DNA of 64,000 nucleotides from Methylococcus sp. EFPC2 (GCF_016925495.1 NZ_CP070491.1:4379395-4443394), one strand, 5' to 3'; shown: positions 1 through 9,516, counted from the stretch's first letter. Notes: generated by a model from the sequence alone, not told the origin. Program-made: numbers and translations.

Positions 1-885
1 CAGTCGGTCGAATCCGACATGCGCCGGGCGCTCGCGACGGGTTCGTCGATCACCAAGCGCAACGTGCTGCTGTCGCTCCCGCTGCACCCCATGACGGTCA
101 ATGTCGCCATGACGCCGCTGGTCGACGAGCCTAATCCGGCCCTGCTGGTCGAACTGCAGCAGGTGGACCGGCACTTGCGCATCTCCATGGAGGAGCAACT
201 GATGGCGCAACAGAATGCCTCGCGCATGTTGCTGCGCGGCCTGGCGCACGAAATCAAGAATCCGCTGGGCGGACTGAGAGGCGCGGCGCAATTGCTGGAC
301 CGCGAACTGGACGAGGAGCAGCGGGAATACACCCGCATCGTGATCGAGGAGTCCGACCGGCTGCAATCCCTGGTCGACCGCATGCTGGCGCCGCATACGC
401 CGCCGCACAAGAGCCAGCTCAACATACACAAGGTGCTGGAACGCGTGCGCCAGCTGGTGCAGGCGGAGGCGCCGGCCGGGGTTTCCCTGCACCGCGATTA
501 CGACCCCAGCATCCCCGACCTGCTGGGCGACAGCGATCAACTGATCCAGGCCATCCTCAACATCGTGCGCAACGCCGCCCAGGCGGTCGGCAGCCGGGGC
601 AACATCACCATCAGGACGCGCATCCATCGTCAGGTGACGCTCGGACACCGCCGCCACCTCCTGGCGGTCAAGATCGAAGTGATAGACGACGGTCCCGGCA
701 TCAAGCCGGAACTGTTGAACCAGATTTTTTATCCCATGGTGACCGGGCGCGCCGAGGGCACCGGCCTGGGCCTGTCCATCGCTCAATCGCTGATCAGCCA
801 GCACGGCGGCCTGGTCGAATGCGCGAGCGTGCCTGGCAATACCGTATTTTCCATATTCTTGCCGTTGGAGAAGGAACATGAGTGA
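1..885 (+). CDS. glnL: NtrB (GlnL) nitrogen-regulation sensor kinase, 5' end missing
   Basis: Sensor histidine kinase/phosphatase that controls the phosphorylation of NtrC according to nitrogen status, normally through PII. The reading frame is open at base 1, so the gene enters from outside the window; 294 residues are visible against about 350 for the family. The missing part is most of the N-terminal PAS domain. The H-box LRGLAHEIKNPLGG is present, followed by an N-box (NIVRNAAQAV), the G1 box DDGPGIKPEL and the G2 box GTGLGLSIAQSLISQHGG. The stop codon overlaps the start of ntrC by 8 bp (ATG at 878, TGA at 883-885), so the two are translationally coupled. The HEIKNP box and the ntrC neighbour make NtrB much more likely than another kinase. 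Confidence 0.95.
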   Translation, partial: QSVESDMRRALATGSSITKRNVLLSLPLHPMTVNVAMTPLVDEPNPALLVELQQVDRHLRISMEEQLMAQQNASRMLLRGLAHEIKNPLGGLRGAAQLLDRELDEEQREYTRIVIEESDRLQSLVDRMLAPHTPPHKSQLNIHKVLERVRQLVQAEAPAGVSLHRDYDPSIPDLLGDSDQLIQAILNIVRNAAQAVGSRGNITIRTRIHRQVTLGHRRHLLAVKIEVIDDGPGIKPELLNQIFYPMVTGRAEGTGLGLSIAQSLISQHGGLVECASVPGNTVFSIFLPLEKEHE

Positions 886-2293
886 CACGGCCCAAGTGTG
901 GGTGGTGGACGACGACCGGTCGATCCGCTGGGTATTGGAGAAGGCGCTGGAAAAGGCCTCGATCAAGTCGCGCTGTTTTCCTAACGCCAATTTACTGCTG
1001 GAAGCCCTGGAAAGCGCCCGACCCGACGCGATACTGACCGACATCCGCATGCCGGGGGTGGACGGTTTGGCCTTGCTCGACAAGCTGCAAGCCAAGGAGC
1101 CCGGCCTGCCGGTCATCATCATGACTGCGCATTCCGATCTGGAAAGCGCCGTGTCGGCCTTTCATGGCGGGGCGTTCGAATATCTGCCCAAGCCGTTCGA
1201 TGTCGACGAGGCGATCGATCTGGTGCGGCGAGCCTGCAGTCACGGCCAGCGGCAGCGGCGCGAGCGGGGCGAAGTTCCGGCGCCGGTGCCGGAGAAAACG
1301 CCCGAAATCATCGGCGAGGCGCCGGCCATGCAGGAAGTCTTCCGCGCCATCGCGCGGCTGGCGCGCTCGCACATCACCGTGCTGATCAACGGCGAATCCG
1401 GCACCGGCAAGGAACTGGTCGCCCGCGCCCTGCACCGGCACAGCCCGCGCGCCGCCCAGCCCTTCATCGCGCTGAACATGGCCGCGATCCCCCGGGATCT
1501 GCTGGAGTCCGAGCTTTTCGGTCACGAGCGCGGCGCCTTTACCGGTGCCCAGGGCCGCCGCGCCGGACGCTTCGAGCAGGCCGATGGCGGCACCCTGTTT
1601 CTCGACGAAATCGGCGACATGCCGGCCGAGTTGCAGACCCGCTTGCTGCGCGTGCTGGCGGATGGGGAGTTCTTTCCCGTCGGCGCGCACACCCCGGTCA
1701 AAGTCGACGTGCGCATCATCGCCGCGACCCATCAGAACCTGGAAACCCTGGTCGCCGAAGGCCGCTTCCGCGAAGATTTGTTTCATCGCCTCAACGTCAT
1801 CCGTGTCCACATCCCGCCGCTGCGCGAACGGCGTCAGGACATACCGCTGCTGCTGCGACACTTCCTCGCCGATGCCAGTGCGGAACTGGGCGTGGAAACC
1901 AAGACCTTGCTGCCCGAAGTGGAAGAGTTCCTCTGCCGGCTGGACTGGCCCGGCAACGTGCGCCAACTGGAAAATACCTGCCGCTGGATCACGGTCATGG
2001 CCGCGGGCCAGGAAGTGCATCGGGACGACCTGCCGCCGGAATTGCTGCAGACCAAGCCGGAAGCCGTTCCCGCCAACGGCGCCTGGGAAGACAGTCTCAA
2101 GCATTGGGTGGACGGACAATTGAAAAAAGGCGAACGGGAAATCGCCAAGCATGCCATCGACACGGCGGAGAGCATATTGATCACCACGGCACTCCTGTTC
2201 ACGCGTGGCCGGCGCCAGGATGCCGCCAAGATGCTGGGCTACGGACGCAACACCCTCACGCGCAAAATCAGCGAATTGGGCCTGGACGTGTAA
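878..2293 (+). CDS. glnG: NtrC (GlnG) sigma-54-dependent nitrogen response regulator
   Basis: Transcription activator of nitrogen-scavenging genes, phosphorylated by NtrB. The 471 residues show the expected three parts. First is a receiver domain with the acidic pair at about 11-12 and phospho-acceptor D55 (LTDIRMPG). Second is a central AAA+ domain with Walker A GESGTGKE and the sigma-54 contact loop GAFTGA. Third is a Fis-type helix-turn-helix at the C-terminus (AAKMLGYGRNTLTRKI). The length is normal for the family and no key residue is missing. It overlaps ntrB by 8 bp and is the last gene of the operon; a REP-like hairpin starts 15 bp after the stop. Confidence 0.96.
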   Translation: MSDTAQVWVVDDDRSIRWVLEKALEKASIKSRCFPNANLLLEALESARPDAILTDIRMPGVDGLALLDKLQAKEPGLPVIIMTAHSDLESAVSAFHGGAFEYLPKPFDVDEAIDLVRRACSHGQRQRRERGEVPAPVPEKTPEIIGEAPAMQEVFRAIARLARSHITVLINGESGTGKELVARALHRHSPRAAQPFIALNMAAIPRDLLESELFGHERGAFTGAQGRRAGRFEQADGGTLFLDEIGDMPAELQTRLLRVLADGEFFPVGAHTPVKVDVRIIAATHQNLETLVAEGRFREDLFHRLNVIRVHIPPLRERRQDIPLLLRHFLADASAELGVETKTLLPEVEEFLCRLDWPGNVRQLENTCRWITVMAAGQEVHRDDLPPELLQTKPEAVPANGAWEDSLKHWVDGQLKKGEREIAKHAIDTAESILITTALLFTRGRRQDAAKMLGYGRNTLTRKISELGLDV

Positions 2294-2307
2294 AGGCATC
2301 AGCGTAA

Positions 2308-2370
2308 GGCGGATGCCGATGGGCGATCCGCCAGATCAGCCGGCGGAGCCCGGTGAAGCCGGCTCCGACC
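2308..2370. repeat. Two-hairpin REP/BIME-like unit
   Basis: An inverted repeat GGCGGAT (2308-2314) / ATCCGCC (2326-2332) is followed by a second one, GGCGGAGCC (2342-2350) with a near-complement ending about 2368. The same pair of hairpins in the same order occurs at 33451-33520, and single members occur at 23732-23758 (first hairpin) and 11583-11610 (second hairpin). Here it sits between the convergent ntrC and the sigma-54 regulator, where it could also help end transcription from both sides. Confidence 0.75.
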
Positions 2371-3743
2371 TACAGCCCATATTTCTTGCGCTTGCGCCAG
2401 AGCGTCGCCCGGCTCACGCCGGCCAAGCGCGCGGCTTCGTCCAGCCGGCCTCCGGCTATCTGCAAGGCCTGGCGTATCGCCTCCGCCTCGTCTTCCCCAC
2501 GACTGCGCCGCACCGGCAGGGGAGCTGCCGGCTCCGCTCCGCTCCTGGTCTCGCGGAACTCCGGCGGCAGTTCTTCCAGGGTCAATTCCGCGCCCCGTCC
2601 GACGGCGAAGGCGTATTCGATAACGTTCTGCAATTCCCTGACGTTGCCCGGCCAGGCATGGTCCAACAGGCGGCGCATGGCGTCCGGGGCGATGGTCTCT
2701 ATGCGCCGGAGTCCTTGCCGATTGTGCAGTCCCACGTAATGCCACAACAAGAAGCCGATGTCTTGCCGGCGCTCGCGCAGCGGCGGGAGATAGACGGGCA
2801 CCACGCGCAGCCGGTACATCAAGTCGTCGCGGAAGCGGCCGGCCTTGACCTCTTCGCGCAACGAACGATGGGTTGCCGCGATGATGCGCACATCGACCGT
2901 CACGGCCTTGTCGCTGCCTACCGGCATGAAACTGCGCTCCTGCAGCACGCGCAGCAGCTTGGCCTGGAGTTCCAGCGGCAGCTCCGCCACCTCGTCGAGG
3001 AACAGGGTCCCGCCGTTCGCCTGCTGGAACACGCCCGCATGGTCGCGCAGCGCGCCGGTGAAAGCGCCTTTGACGTGGCCGAACAATTCGCTCTCCAGCA
3101 GGCTGGGGGTCAGGGCCGCGCAGTTGATGGCCAGGAAGGGATGGTCGCGGCGGTGGCTCTCGACGTGTAGCGCCCTGGCCACCAATTCCTTCCCGGTGCC
3201 CGACTCGCCGCGGATCAGGATGGTCGCATCGGTTTCCGCCACGTTGCGGATGATCTTGATGGCGTCCTTCATGGCCGGATCGCGGGAGTAGATGCCGTGA
3301 AAGCTTTCCCCTTCATCCTCGCCGGGCCGCGGCGGCAGGGAGCCCGTGCCCGATTCCGGCTGGAGAAATTCGATGGCGCCGGCGAAGCGGCCGCTGGCAT
3401 CGAAAAAAGCGCGCGCGGTCCGATAGCAGGAAAGCGATCTCGCGCCCGGCAGCTTGACGCGCACCGACTCGGCCTTGATCACGCCGTGTTCGGCCAGGCC
3501 GCATGGATCGTGATGGCCCTCGCAGGCCAGGGCTTCGGTACAGGGCTGGCCGATCACCTTGTCGCCAGGAATACCGAACAATTTCTCCGCGCCCCGGCTC
3601 CAGAACAGGATCTTGCCGGCCTCGTCCACGGCGAAGACCGCGCCGGCGTCGACCAGATCGGTGAGCACTTCGAAGGCCCGGTCGGGGCCGATCTGGCTAA
3701 GCCAGCGGTTGAAAAACGGGGACGAGAGACTCATGGCGTTCAA
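2370..3743 (-). CDS. PAS-domain sigma-54-dependent transcriptional regulator
   Basis: Enhancer-binding activator of 457 residues without a receiver domain. The N-terminal part (about 25-125) looks like a PAS sensor (AVFAVDEAGKILFWSRGAEK) containing several cysteines (CTEALACEGHHDPCG), which could bind a cofactor or sense redox state; that is inference. The AAA+ domain has Walker A GESGTGKELVARALH and an intact GAFTGA loop. The C-terminus is a Fis-type helix-turn-helix (LDEAARLAGVSRATLWRKRK). It is convergent with ntrC. The divergent neighbour, 189 bp away, is a sulfur-metabolism gene pair that this activator might control, but no sigma-54 promoter was identified to support that. Confidence 0.88.
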   Translation of the reverse strand: MNAMSLSSPFFNRWLSQIGPDRAFEVLTDLVDAGAVFAVDEAGKILFWSRGAEKLFGIPGDKVIGQPCTEALACEGHHDPCGLAEHGVIKAESVRVKLPGARSLSCYRTARAFFDASGRFAGAIEFLQPESGTGSLPPRPGEDEGESFHGIYSRDPAMKDAIKIIRNVAETDATILIRGESGTGKELVARALHVESHRRDHPFLAINCAALTPSLLESELFGHVKGAFTGALRDHAGVFQQANGGTLFLDEVAELPLELQAKLLRVLQERSFMPVGSDKAVTVDVRIIAATHRSLREEVKAGRFRDDLMYRLRVVPVYLPPLRERRQDIGFLLWHYVGLHNRQGLRRIETIAPDAMRRLLDHAWPGNVRELQNVIEYAFAVGRGAELTLEELPPEFRETRSGAEPAAPLPVRRSRGEDEAEAIRQALQIAGGRLDEAARLAGVSRATLWRKRKKYGL

Positions 3744-3932
3744 ACCGGCAAGGATGTTTCACGATGAGTCATCAGTGTATTACAGCTTGCCTGGATGTTT
3801 CACCGTGAAACGGCCTCGTCGCGTTCGCTGGCTGCGGAATCCAGGACCCACACGGGCCGGGCGGGACTGGGTCTGCTGGCACGAGGCTTGATAGGCCAAA
3901 GTCATAGTTCCCGTTTCAAAGGAAGCGCCGCC

Positions 3933-4637
3933 ATGATATTCCGCCAATTGTTCGAACCGGACACCTCGACCTACAGCTACCTGCTCGCTTGCGAACGCAG
4001 CCGCAAGGCTTGTCTGATAGACCCGGTCGCCTCGGAAACGGAACGTTACGTCGCATTGCTCGGGGAATTGAACCTGAGGCTGGTCCATACCCTGGAAACC
4101 CACGTGCACGCCGATCACGTCACCGGTGCGGCGGCGCTGCGCGAAAAACTGGGCAGCAAGAGCGTGGTGCATCGCGACGCCGGAGCGCTCTGTGCCGATC
4201 TGCTGGTGACCGATGGCGTGCCCCTGCAGGTCGGCGGCCTGGAGATCGAGGTGCGCCATACGCCGGGCCATACCAATGGTTGCGTGAGTTACGTCATGGT
4301 CGATCGCGTGTTCACCGGCGATGCACTGCTCATCGGCGGCTGCGGCCGCACCGACTTCCAGCAGGGCGACGCGGGTCAGCTTTACGACTCCATCGCGACC
4401 AAGCTGTTCACCCTGCCACCCGATACGCTGGTCTACCCGGCCCACGACTATCAGGGCAACACGGTATCGACCATCCACCAGGAGATGGCCAAGAACCCCA
4501 GACTGGGCGGCGGGCGCAGCCGGGAGGAGTTCATCGCCCTGATGGCGGAGCTGAAGCTGCCCTATCCCAAATACATCGATCAGGCGCTGCCGGCCAACCG
4601 GATCTGCGGCGGGACGCCCTCGGTTTGCCAGGGTTAG
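3933..4637 (+). CDS. Metallo-beta-lactamase-fold persulfide dioxygenase-like protein (ETHE1/Blh type)
   Basis: Probably a mononuclear iron dioxygenase that oxidises glutathione persulfide to sulfite. The 234 residues carry the metal-binding motif THVHADH, then GHTNGC, FTGDAL and a C-terminal PAHDY, the order seen in the ETHE1 branch of the family. The rhodanese domain found in some homologues is absent. The start chosen is the ATG at 3933, preceded by AAAGGAAG; the frame is open further upstream but begins family-like sequence only at MIFRQLFEPD. The following gene is a TauE/SafE-type exporter starting 2 bp later, which fits persulfide oxidation coupled to sulfite export. A different hydrolase of the glyoxalase II group is possible but less likely. 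Confidence 0.85.
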   Translation: MIFRQLFEPDTSTYSYLLACERSRKACLIDPVASETERYVALLGELNLRLVHTLETHVHADHVTGAAALREKLGSKSVVHRDAGALCADLLVTDGVPLQVGGLEIEVRHTPGHTNGCVSYVMVDRVFTGDALLIGGCGRTDFQQGDAGQLYDSIATKLFTLPPDTLVYPAHDYQGNTVSTIHQEMAKNPRLGGGRSREEFIALMAELKLPYPKYIDQALPANRICGGTPSVCQG

Positions 4638-4639
4638 CC

Positions 4640-5578
4640 GTGTTCCTGGCGTTCGGACTTTCTCTCGCGATCGGTCTGCTGCTAGGCCTGCTGGGCGGCG
4701 GCGGTTCCGTATTGACCGTGCCGGTGCTGGTCTACATCCTCCATGTCGAGCCCAGGACCGCCATCCTGACCTCTTTCACCGTCATCGGCGTGTCCAGCCT
4801 GATCGCCATCGCTCAGCATGCGCGCCGGCGTCGCGTCTGCTGGAAGAGCGGCTTTTTTTTCGGCCTGGCGGGGATGGTCGGCGCGTACTATGGCGGCCGG
4901 ATGGCGATGCATTTTTCCAACGACGTGTTGATGGCGCTGTTCGGCCTGTTCACCCTGGCGGTCGGCATCGCCATGCTGAGCGTGCGCCGCCAGTCCGAGC
5001 CGGCGGCGCCCAAGGCGCCGGTCCGCTGGAGTCTGTGTCCCGCCCGCTCGCCCTACGCCAGGCTGATGTTCGACGGCTTTTTCGTCGGTGTGCTCACCGG
5101 GCTGATCGGGGTGAGCGGAGGCTTTTTGGTGGTTCCGGCGCTGACGCTGCTGGTCGGGCTGCCCATGCCGGTTGCGGTGGGGACGTCCTTGCTCATCGTC
5201 GCCATGAACGCGCTTGCCGGACTCGGCGGCTATCTGGAGCACGCCCGGTTCGATATTCCGCTTACCGCCGTCATGATGTCCGGCACGATCACGGGCAGCC
5301 TGCTGGGAGGATGGCTGTCCCATCGAATGGGCGCGGCGATGCTGCGCAAGCTGTTCGGCCTCTTCGTCGTCCTGATTGCCGCCTACGTCCTCTATCGGTC
5401 CGTCACCGTCCGACTGCTCGCCGATCTGGCGGCGGAATTGACCCGGCACCGGGAGTTCGTGCTGGGGGTCGCGGCCCTGGCCGGCTTCCTGATACTGATG
5501 CGCATCGCCGCCTGGATACACCGGCCGATGCCCGAGAGCGGGCAATCCGCCCACCTCGGTGAAAGTAGCGGACGATGA
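4640..5578 (+). CDS. TauE/SafE family sulfite/anion exporter
   Basis: Inner-membrane protein of 312 residues with about eight hydrophobic segments in two homologous halves, each opening with the glycine-rich signature of the family (GLLLGLLGGGGSVLTVPVLV near the start and VGVLTGLIGVSGGFLVVPAL in the middle). It is predicted to export sulfite or a related sulfur oxyanion. I assign the start to GTG 4640, 2 bp after the preceding stop, because this gives a protein that begins at the first conserved helix. The pairing with an upstream persulfide dioxygenase-like gene supports a sulfur substrate. The C-terminal 40 residues are charged and variable. Confidence 0.85.
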   Translation: MFLAFGLSLAIGLLLGLLGGGGSVLTVPVLVYILHVEPRTAILTSFTVIGVSSLIAIAQHARRRRVCWKSGFFFGLAGMVGAYYGGRMAMHFSNDVLMALFGLFTLAVGIAMLSVRRQSEPAAPKAPVRWSLCPARSPYARLMFDGFFVGVLTGLIGVSGGFLVVPALTLLVGLPMPVAVGTSLLIVAMNALAGLGGYLEHARFDIPLTAVMMSGTITGSLLGGWLSHRMGAAMLRKLFGLFVVLIAAYVLYRSVTVRLLADLAAELTRHREFVLGVAALAGFLILMRIAAWIHRPMPESGQSAHLGESSGR

Positions 5579-5656
5579 TTTCGGCTCGGCCGATCGCCCC
5601 GTCCCTGCGCTAGGATGCGATAATGCGCATCCAACCCATAGACCTCGCGCATTCCC

Positions 5657-6757
5657 ATGTCCGGAAACACCCTAGGCAAACTGTTCACCGTCACCACTTT
5701 CGGCGAGAGCCACGGCCCGGCTCTCGGCGCCATCGTCGACGGCTGCCCGCCGGGGCTGGAACTGAGCGAGGCGGATCTGCAGCACGACCTGGACCGGCGC
5801 AAGCCCGGCACCTCGCGCCACACCACCCAGCGCCGGGAGGCGGACGAGGTGCGCATCCTCTCGGGCGTATTCGAAGGCAAAACCACCGGCACGCCCATAG
5901 GCCTGCTGATCGAAAACACCGACCAGCGTTCCAAGGATTATTCCAACATCGCCGAACAGTTCCGTCCCGGCCACGCCGATTACACCTACCACATGAAATA
6001 CGGCTTGCGCGATTACCGCGGCGGCGGCCGCTCGTCGGCGCGCGAAACCGCCATGCGCGTGGCGGCCGGCGGCATCGCCAAGAAATATCTGCGGGAAAAG
6101 CTGGGCGTGGAAATACGCGGCTATCTGGCTCAACTGGGCCCCATCAAGGCTCAGAAACTGGTCTGGGAAGAGGTCGACAACAATGCCTTCTTCTGTCCCG
6201 ACCCGGACCGGGTGCCCGAACTGGAGGCCTACATGGACGCTCTGCGCAAGGAGGGCGACTCGATCGGTGCCCGCATCAACGTGGTTGCGACCGGTGTACC
6301 GCCCGGTTTGGGCGAGCCCATATTCGACCGCCTCGACGCCGAACTGGCTTATGCCTTGATGAGCATCAACGCCGTCAAAGGCGTGGAAATCGGCGACGGC
6401 TTCGGCTGCGTGGAAGCCAAGGGCACGGCATTCCGCGACGAGATCACGCCCGCCGGCTTCCTCAGCAATCACGCCGGCGGCGTGCTGGGCGGCATATCCT
6501 CGGGCCAGGACATCGTCGCCAGCCTCGCCCTCAAGCCGACTTCCAGCCTGCGGCTGCCGGGCCGATCGGTGAACTTGCACGGCGAGCCGATCGAAGTGAT
6601 CACCACCGGCCGCCACGATCCCTGCGTCGGCATTCGCGCCACGCCCATCGCCGAAGCCATGGTCGCCCTGGTCCTGATGGACCACTACCTGCGTCACCGG
6701 GCGCAGAACGGCGGTGTGGCAACGGCGCTGCAGCCGATACCGGCGGGCCAAGCCTAG
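5657..6757 (+). CDS. aroC: Chorismate synthase
   Basis: Catalyses the last step of the shikimate pathway, converting 5-enolpyruvylshikimate-3-phosphate to chorismate with reduced FMN. The 366 residues contain the family signatures: the N-terminal [19 protein letters not shown], the middle stretch [14 protein letters not shown] followed by [14 protein letters not shown], and the C-terminal [18 protein letters not shown]. Length and motif order are normal for bacterial AroC. It stands alone between an exporter gene and a convergent GST gene. The region just upstream contains GATAAT (about 5619), a possible -10 element; the ribosome-binding site is weak. Confidence 0.97.
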   Translation: MSGNTLGKLFTVTTFGESHGPALGAIVDGCPPGLELSEADLQHDLDRRKPGTSRHTTQRREADEVRILSGVFEGKTTGTPIGLLIENTDQRSKDYSNIAEQFRPGHADYTYHMKYGLRDYRGGGRSSARETAMRVAAGGIAKKYLREKLGVEIRGYLAQLGPIKAQKLVWEEVDNNAFFCPDPDRVPELEAYMDALRKEGDSIGARINVVATGVPPGLGEPIFDRLDAELAYALMSINAVKGVEIGDGFGCVEAKGTAFRDEITPAGFLSNHAGGVLGGISSGQDIVASLALKPTSSLRLPGRSVNLHGEPIEVITTGRHDPCVGIRATPIAEAMVALVLMDHYLRHRAQNGGVATALQPIPAGQA

Positions 6758-6820
6758 CGCCATAAGCCCGCTCCTACGGCGCGCGGCCGCTTTTCCCCGG
6801 CCGCGAACGCCCTGGCCCGC

Positions 6821-7471
6821 TCAGTCCTCGAACGCCGGAATAATCTCGGCTTCCCGCTTGCCGGCTTCTATCCATTCGACCACGGACGGGTCGCTCAACA
6901 CGGTGTCGACGTAAGCCTTTGCGGCCGGGCCGGCATCGAGGGCGTAGGTCCTGAAGCGCAGGGCGACCGGGGCATAAACCGCATCGACGATAGTGAAGCG
7001 TCCGAACAGCCAGGGGCCCGCGGCCGCCCATCGGCTGCGGTTATCTTCCCAGATCCGGTTGATGCGGGCGGCGTCCTTGAGGGCTGCTTCGGGCAGCGTC
7101 TTGGGTCCCGGCGCTCTACGGCAATTCATGCCGCAATGCTCCCGCAAGGCCTGGAAGCCCGAATGCATTTCCGCCGCGATCGAACGCGCCCTGGCCCGGT
7201 CGGCGAGGGCTTGCGGCCATCCGCCCGTTTCCGGGAAGCGTTCCGCCAGATATTCCAGGATGGCGAGGGAGTCCCAGACGGTGACTTCGCCGTCGATCAG
7301 CACGGGCACCTTGCCGGCCGGATTGTAAGCGGCGATGCGGCCCGGACTGTCTTCCCGGTAGAGGGGAATGCGGACTTCGTCGAACGCGATGCCGTGGTGC
7401 TTCAAATACAGCCAGGGACGGAGGGACCAGGAGGAGTAGTTTTTGTTGCCGATGACCAGGGTGAGACTCAT
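6821..7471 (-). CDS. Glutathione S-transferase family protein
   Basis: Cytosolic protein of 216 residues with an N-terminal thioredoxin-like domain (NKNYSSWSLRPWLYLKHHGI, then the cis-proline region GKVPVLIDGE) and an all-helical C-terminal domain. The serine in NYSSWSLR is the likely glutathione-activating residue. It probably conjugates or reduces electrophiles with glutathione; the substrate cannot be read from the sequence. It is convergent with aroC, 63 bp apart. Confidence 0.88.
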   Translation of the reverse strand: MSLTLVIGNKNYSSWSLRPWLYLKHHGIAFDEVRIPLYREDSPGRIAAYNPAGKVPVLIDGEVTVWDSLAILEYLAERFPETGGWPQALADRARARSIAAEMHSGFQALREHCGMNCRRAPGPKTLPEAALKDAARINRIWEDNRSRWAAAGPWLFGRFTIVDAVYAPVALRFRTYALDAGPAAKAYVDTVLSDPSVVEWIEAGKREAEIIPAFED

Positions 7472-7712
7472 GGATGCGCTTCCTTGGGTAGTCGATGTCT
7501 TAAAACACTGGAAAAATCCGAATCCGGGCCGATGGGCGCGCTTTCGGCTGGGTCCATCCTAGCAAACCGACGGATCAAGAGGTACGCTCGAAACGCGCGC
7601 GGCCTGAACATCGGCGAGCGGCCGGCACGCGCGTCCTCGGCCGATCTCTTTCAGGGCGAGCAAGCGATGGACGTCATGCCGATCTGGTCACGGCCGGCGT
7701 AAGCGCCCAATT

Positions 7713-8675
7713 TCAGGGGCGGCGCCGATAGTCGCGCGGCGCAAGGCCGTAACGCTGCCTGAAAGACCGGCTGAAGTGCGACAAATCGTTGTATCCCCAG
7801 CGCAAGGCGATGTCGGAAACCGAACGGCCGGCCTGCGCGGGATCCGCCAGGTCCCTGCGGCAGTTTTCCAGGCGGCGAAGCCAGACGTGGCGCATCAGGG
7901 AAGTGTTTTCGTTCTTGAACAAGTCGTTGATGTAGCGGGACGACAAACCCACGGCCCCGGCGACCGTCGAGGCGTCCAGACCGGGATCGGGCAGATGCCG
8001 TTCGATGAAATTCTTGATCCGCTGGAGCGAAGCCGAGCGACCGCGCGACCAACCACGATCCGCCGGGCGTACCGACGCCAAGGCCAGGGTCAGCAGGTCG
8101 ACGGAACGCTCGGACAGCGCATCTATCTCCTCGCGACTCAAGCAAGCGGCCTGAGCGGCGGACACGCGGACGAAATTCGATGTTACGGCGCCGATACCTT
8201 GGTTTCCGGGAATGCGCAAGGCCGTGCAGCGCTCCGCGCCCGGCAGCCTGGCGCTCAAGACCGGCCGGGGGATGGACAGGATGAGTTTGGAGAAATGCCC
8301 GGGGCAGCGGATGCGATGAGGGCGGGTGGCGTCGTAGAGAGCCATGTCGCCGGGCCGCAGAATCGCCGACCGGCCATCCTGTTCCAGCGAGTAGCGCCCC
8401 GCAAGCAAGATCACCGCGAAATAGGCGTCCTGGTCCTTTCGGGTGGGTTCGCCCGCCAGCCGGTCGATACCGATGGCGCCGGATCGAATTCTGGACAGGC
8501 GCTGTGCGCCCCAGGGGCGTATCGTCATCTCATTGAACAAACCGCCCTCGTCGGGTGGCCGAATCTCGACCCTGACGTATTCGCGTCCGATGACTTCACG
8601 CAGCCAGTCGGCCCTGTCGCGCGGGGCGACGTCGGCCGTCGACAGCCGGACGGGTGTCGAAGCTGTGTTCTCCAT
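7713..8675 (-). CDS. AraC-family transcriptional regulator
   Basis: DNA-binding regulator of 320 residues. The N-terminal two thirds look like the cupin-type ligand-binding domain of the AraC_binding_2 group (FAVILLAGRYSLEQDG, GDMALYDATRPHRI). The last 100 residues form the double helix-turn-helix, with GLSSRYINDLFK as the first recognition unit and SVSDIALRWGYNDLSHFSRS as the second. The start at ATG 8675 is preferred over one 48 bp upstream because GGAG lies 8 nt before it and the domain begins soon after. It is divergent from the small membrane protein at 8844, its most likely nearby target; this is inference. Confidence 0.88.
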   Translation of the reverse strand: MENTASTPVRLSTADVAPRDRADWLREVIGREYVRVEIRPPDEGGLFNEMTIRPWGAQRLSRIRSGAIGIDRLAGEPTRKDQDAYFAVILLAGRYSLEQDGRSAILRPGDMALYDATRPHRIRCPGHFSKLILSIPRPVLSARLPGAERCTALRIPGNQGIGAVTSNFVRVSAAQAACLSREEIDALSERSVDLLTLALASVRPADRGWSRGRSASLQRIKNFIERHLPDPGLDASTVAGAVGLSSRYINDLFKNENTSLMRHVWLRRLENCRRDLADPAQAGRSVSDIALRWGYNDLSHFSRSFRQRYGLAPRDYRRRP

Positions 8676-8843
8676 GGGTACGGCTCCCGTTTCCGATACG
8701 GTGCCGCATCGTAGGCGTTGCACCGAGCGATGTAAACCGCGGAAGCGCCGATACGGTCAAGTTCGCCCTCCGGCCGGGACAAGCGAAGTCCGGCCGGGGC
8801 ATGCATACTCTCAGCCTTCTTTTCAATCAGGATGGGAGATGCG

Positions 8844-9290
8844 ATGAGTCAAGAATCGAGACATGCGGGCAACGTGCTGCTGCTCCGCGCCGCGACCTTG
8901 TGGCTGCTGGTGGCTTTGATTCTGGCTTGGTGCCTGGTGGGTCTGGGCATGGGGCTGCCCCCGCTGCCCGACGTCTTTCCCGGCAAATTCTCCCGTGTGG
9001 TGCAGGCACACCTGGACTTCCTCATCATGAGCGCGCTGCTGTTCGGCTTCTATGCCGCACGCTTCCCCCTGCCGGGCGCGGTGCGCTGGGCCATGGTGGT
9101 GGGGGCATTCACCAACTCCAGCTTATTCCTGCTGTTGGCGATCTTCCCCTCGCTCGACGCGTCTCCCCCGCCGGAAGGCCTGCTGCCCGGCGCCTACCGG
9201 GTATTCATGCTGGTCAGCATCGTGATAACCAGCTACGGATTCGGCAGGGGCGCGCTGCTGGTCCTGCGTTCGAGCTTCGACGACGAATGA
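8844..9290 (+). CDS. Small four-helix membrane protein, possibly hydroxylaminobenzene mutase-like
   Basis: Integral membrane protein of 148 residues with four predicted helices (about 15-40, 60-80, 85-105 and 120-140). The motif QAHLDFLIMSALLFGFYAAR, followed by WAMVVGAFTNSSLFLLLAIF, resembles the HabA/hydroxylaminobenzene mutase group, which has a conserved histidine-containing second helix, but I am not certain of the family. The start ATG 8844 has GGGAGAT immediately upstream. It is divergent from an AraC regulator. A MITE-like repeat lies about 40 bp downstream. Confidence 0.7.
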   Translation: MSQESRHAGNVLLLRAATLWLLVALILAWCLVGLGMGLPPLPDVFPGKFSRVVQAHLDFLIMSALLFGFYAARFPLPGAVRWAMVVGAFTNSSLFLLLAIFPSLDASPPPEGLLPGAYRVFMLVSIVITSYGFGRGALLVLRSSFDDE

Positions 9291-9331
9291 GCCTACAGAC
9301 GCTTGCTTGAAGCCCATCCCCCAGGAAGGTC

Positions 9332-9447
9332 CAATGCCGTTCAGTTAAGGGTTCTTGCCGCTGGCTGAGCGGAGCCGAAGCCAGCCGACCGCGCGCCCCG
9401 TTCACTTCGACTTCGCTCAGCGAACGGGTTTTAACTAAACGGCATTG
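9332..9447. mobile_element. MITE-like palindromic element with about 20-bp terminal inverted repeats
   Basis: Left end CAATGCCGTTCAGTTAAG (9332 on) and the reverse complement of the right end, CAATGCCGTTTAGTTAAA (from 9447), match at 16 of 18 positions. The 116-bp unit is imperfectly palindromic in its interior too (CTGAGCGG...CCGCTCAG-like). No coding sequence is present. A target duplication is not clear; AGGT occurs just outside both ends but not at equal distance. Confidence 0.75.
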
Positions 9448-9516
9448 CAGGTAGGGCTGGGGGTGATAGCCGGTGGGGCTGGCGGCGTATTGAGCAAGCC
9501 GGCAGAAGCGGCCGCC

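Noticed and set aside
992..2299. Reverse-strand open frame of 435 codons inside ntrC
   Set aside because: It is the shadow of a high-GC gene in another frame: no domain, no ribosome-binding site, and ntrC is certain.
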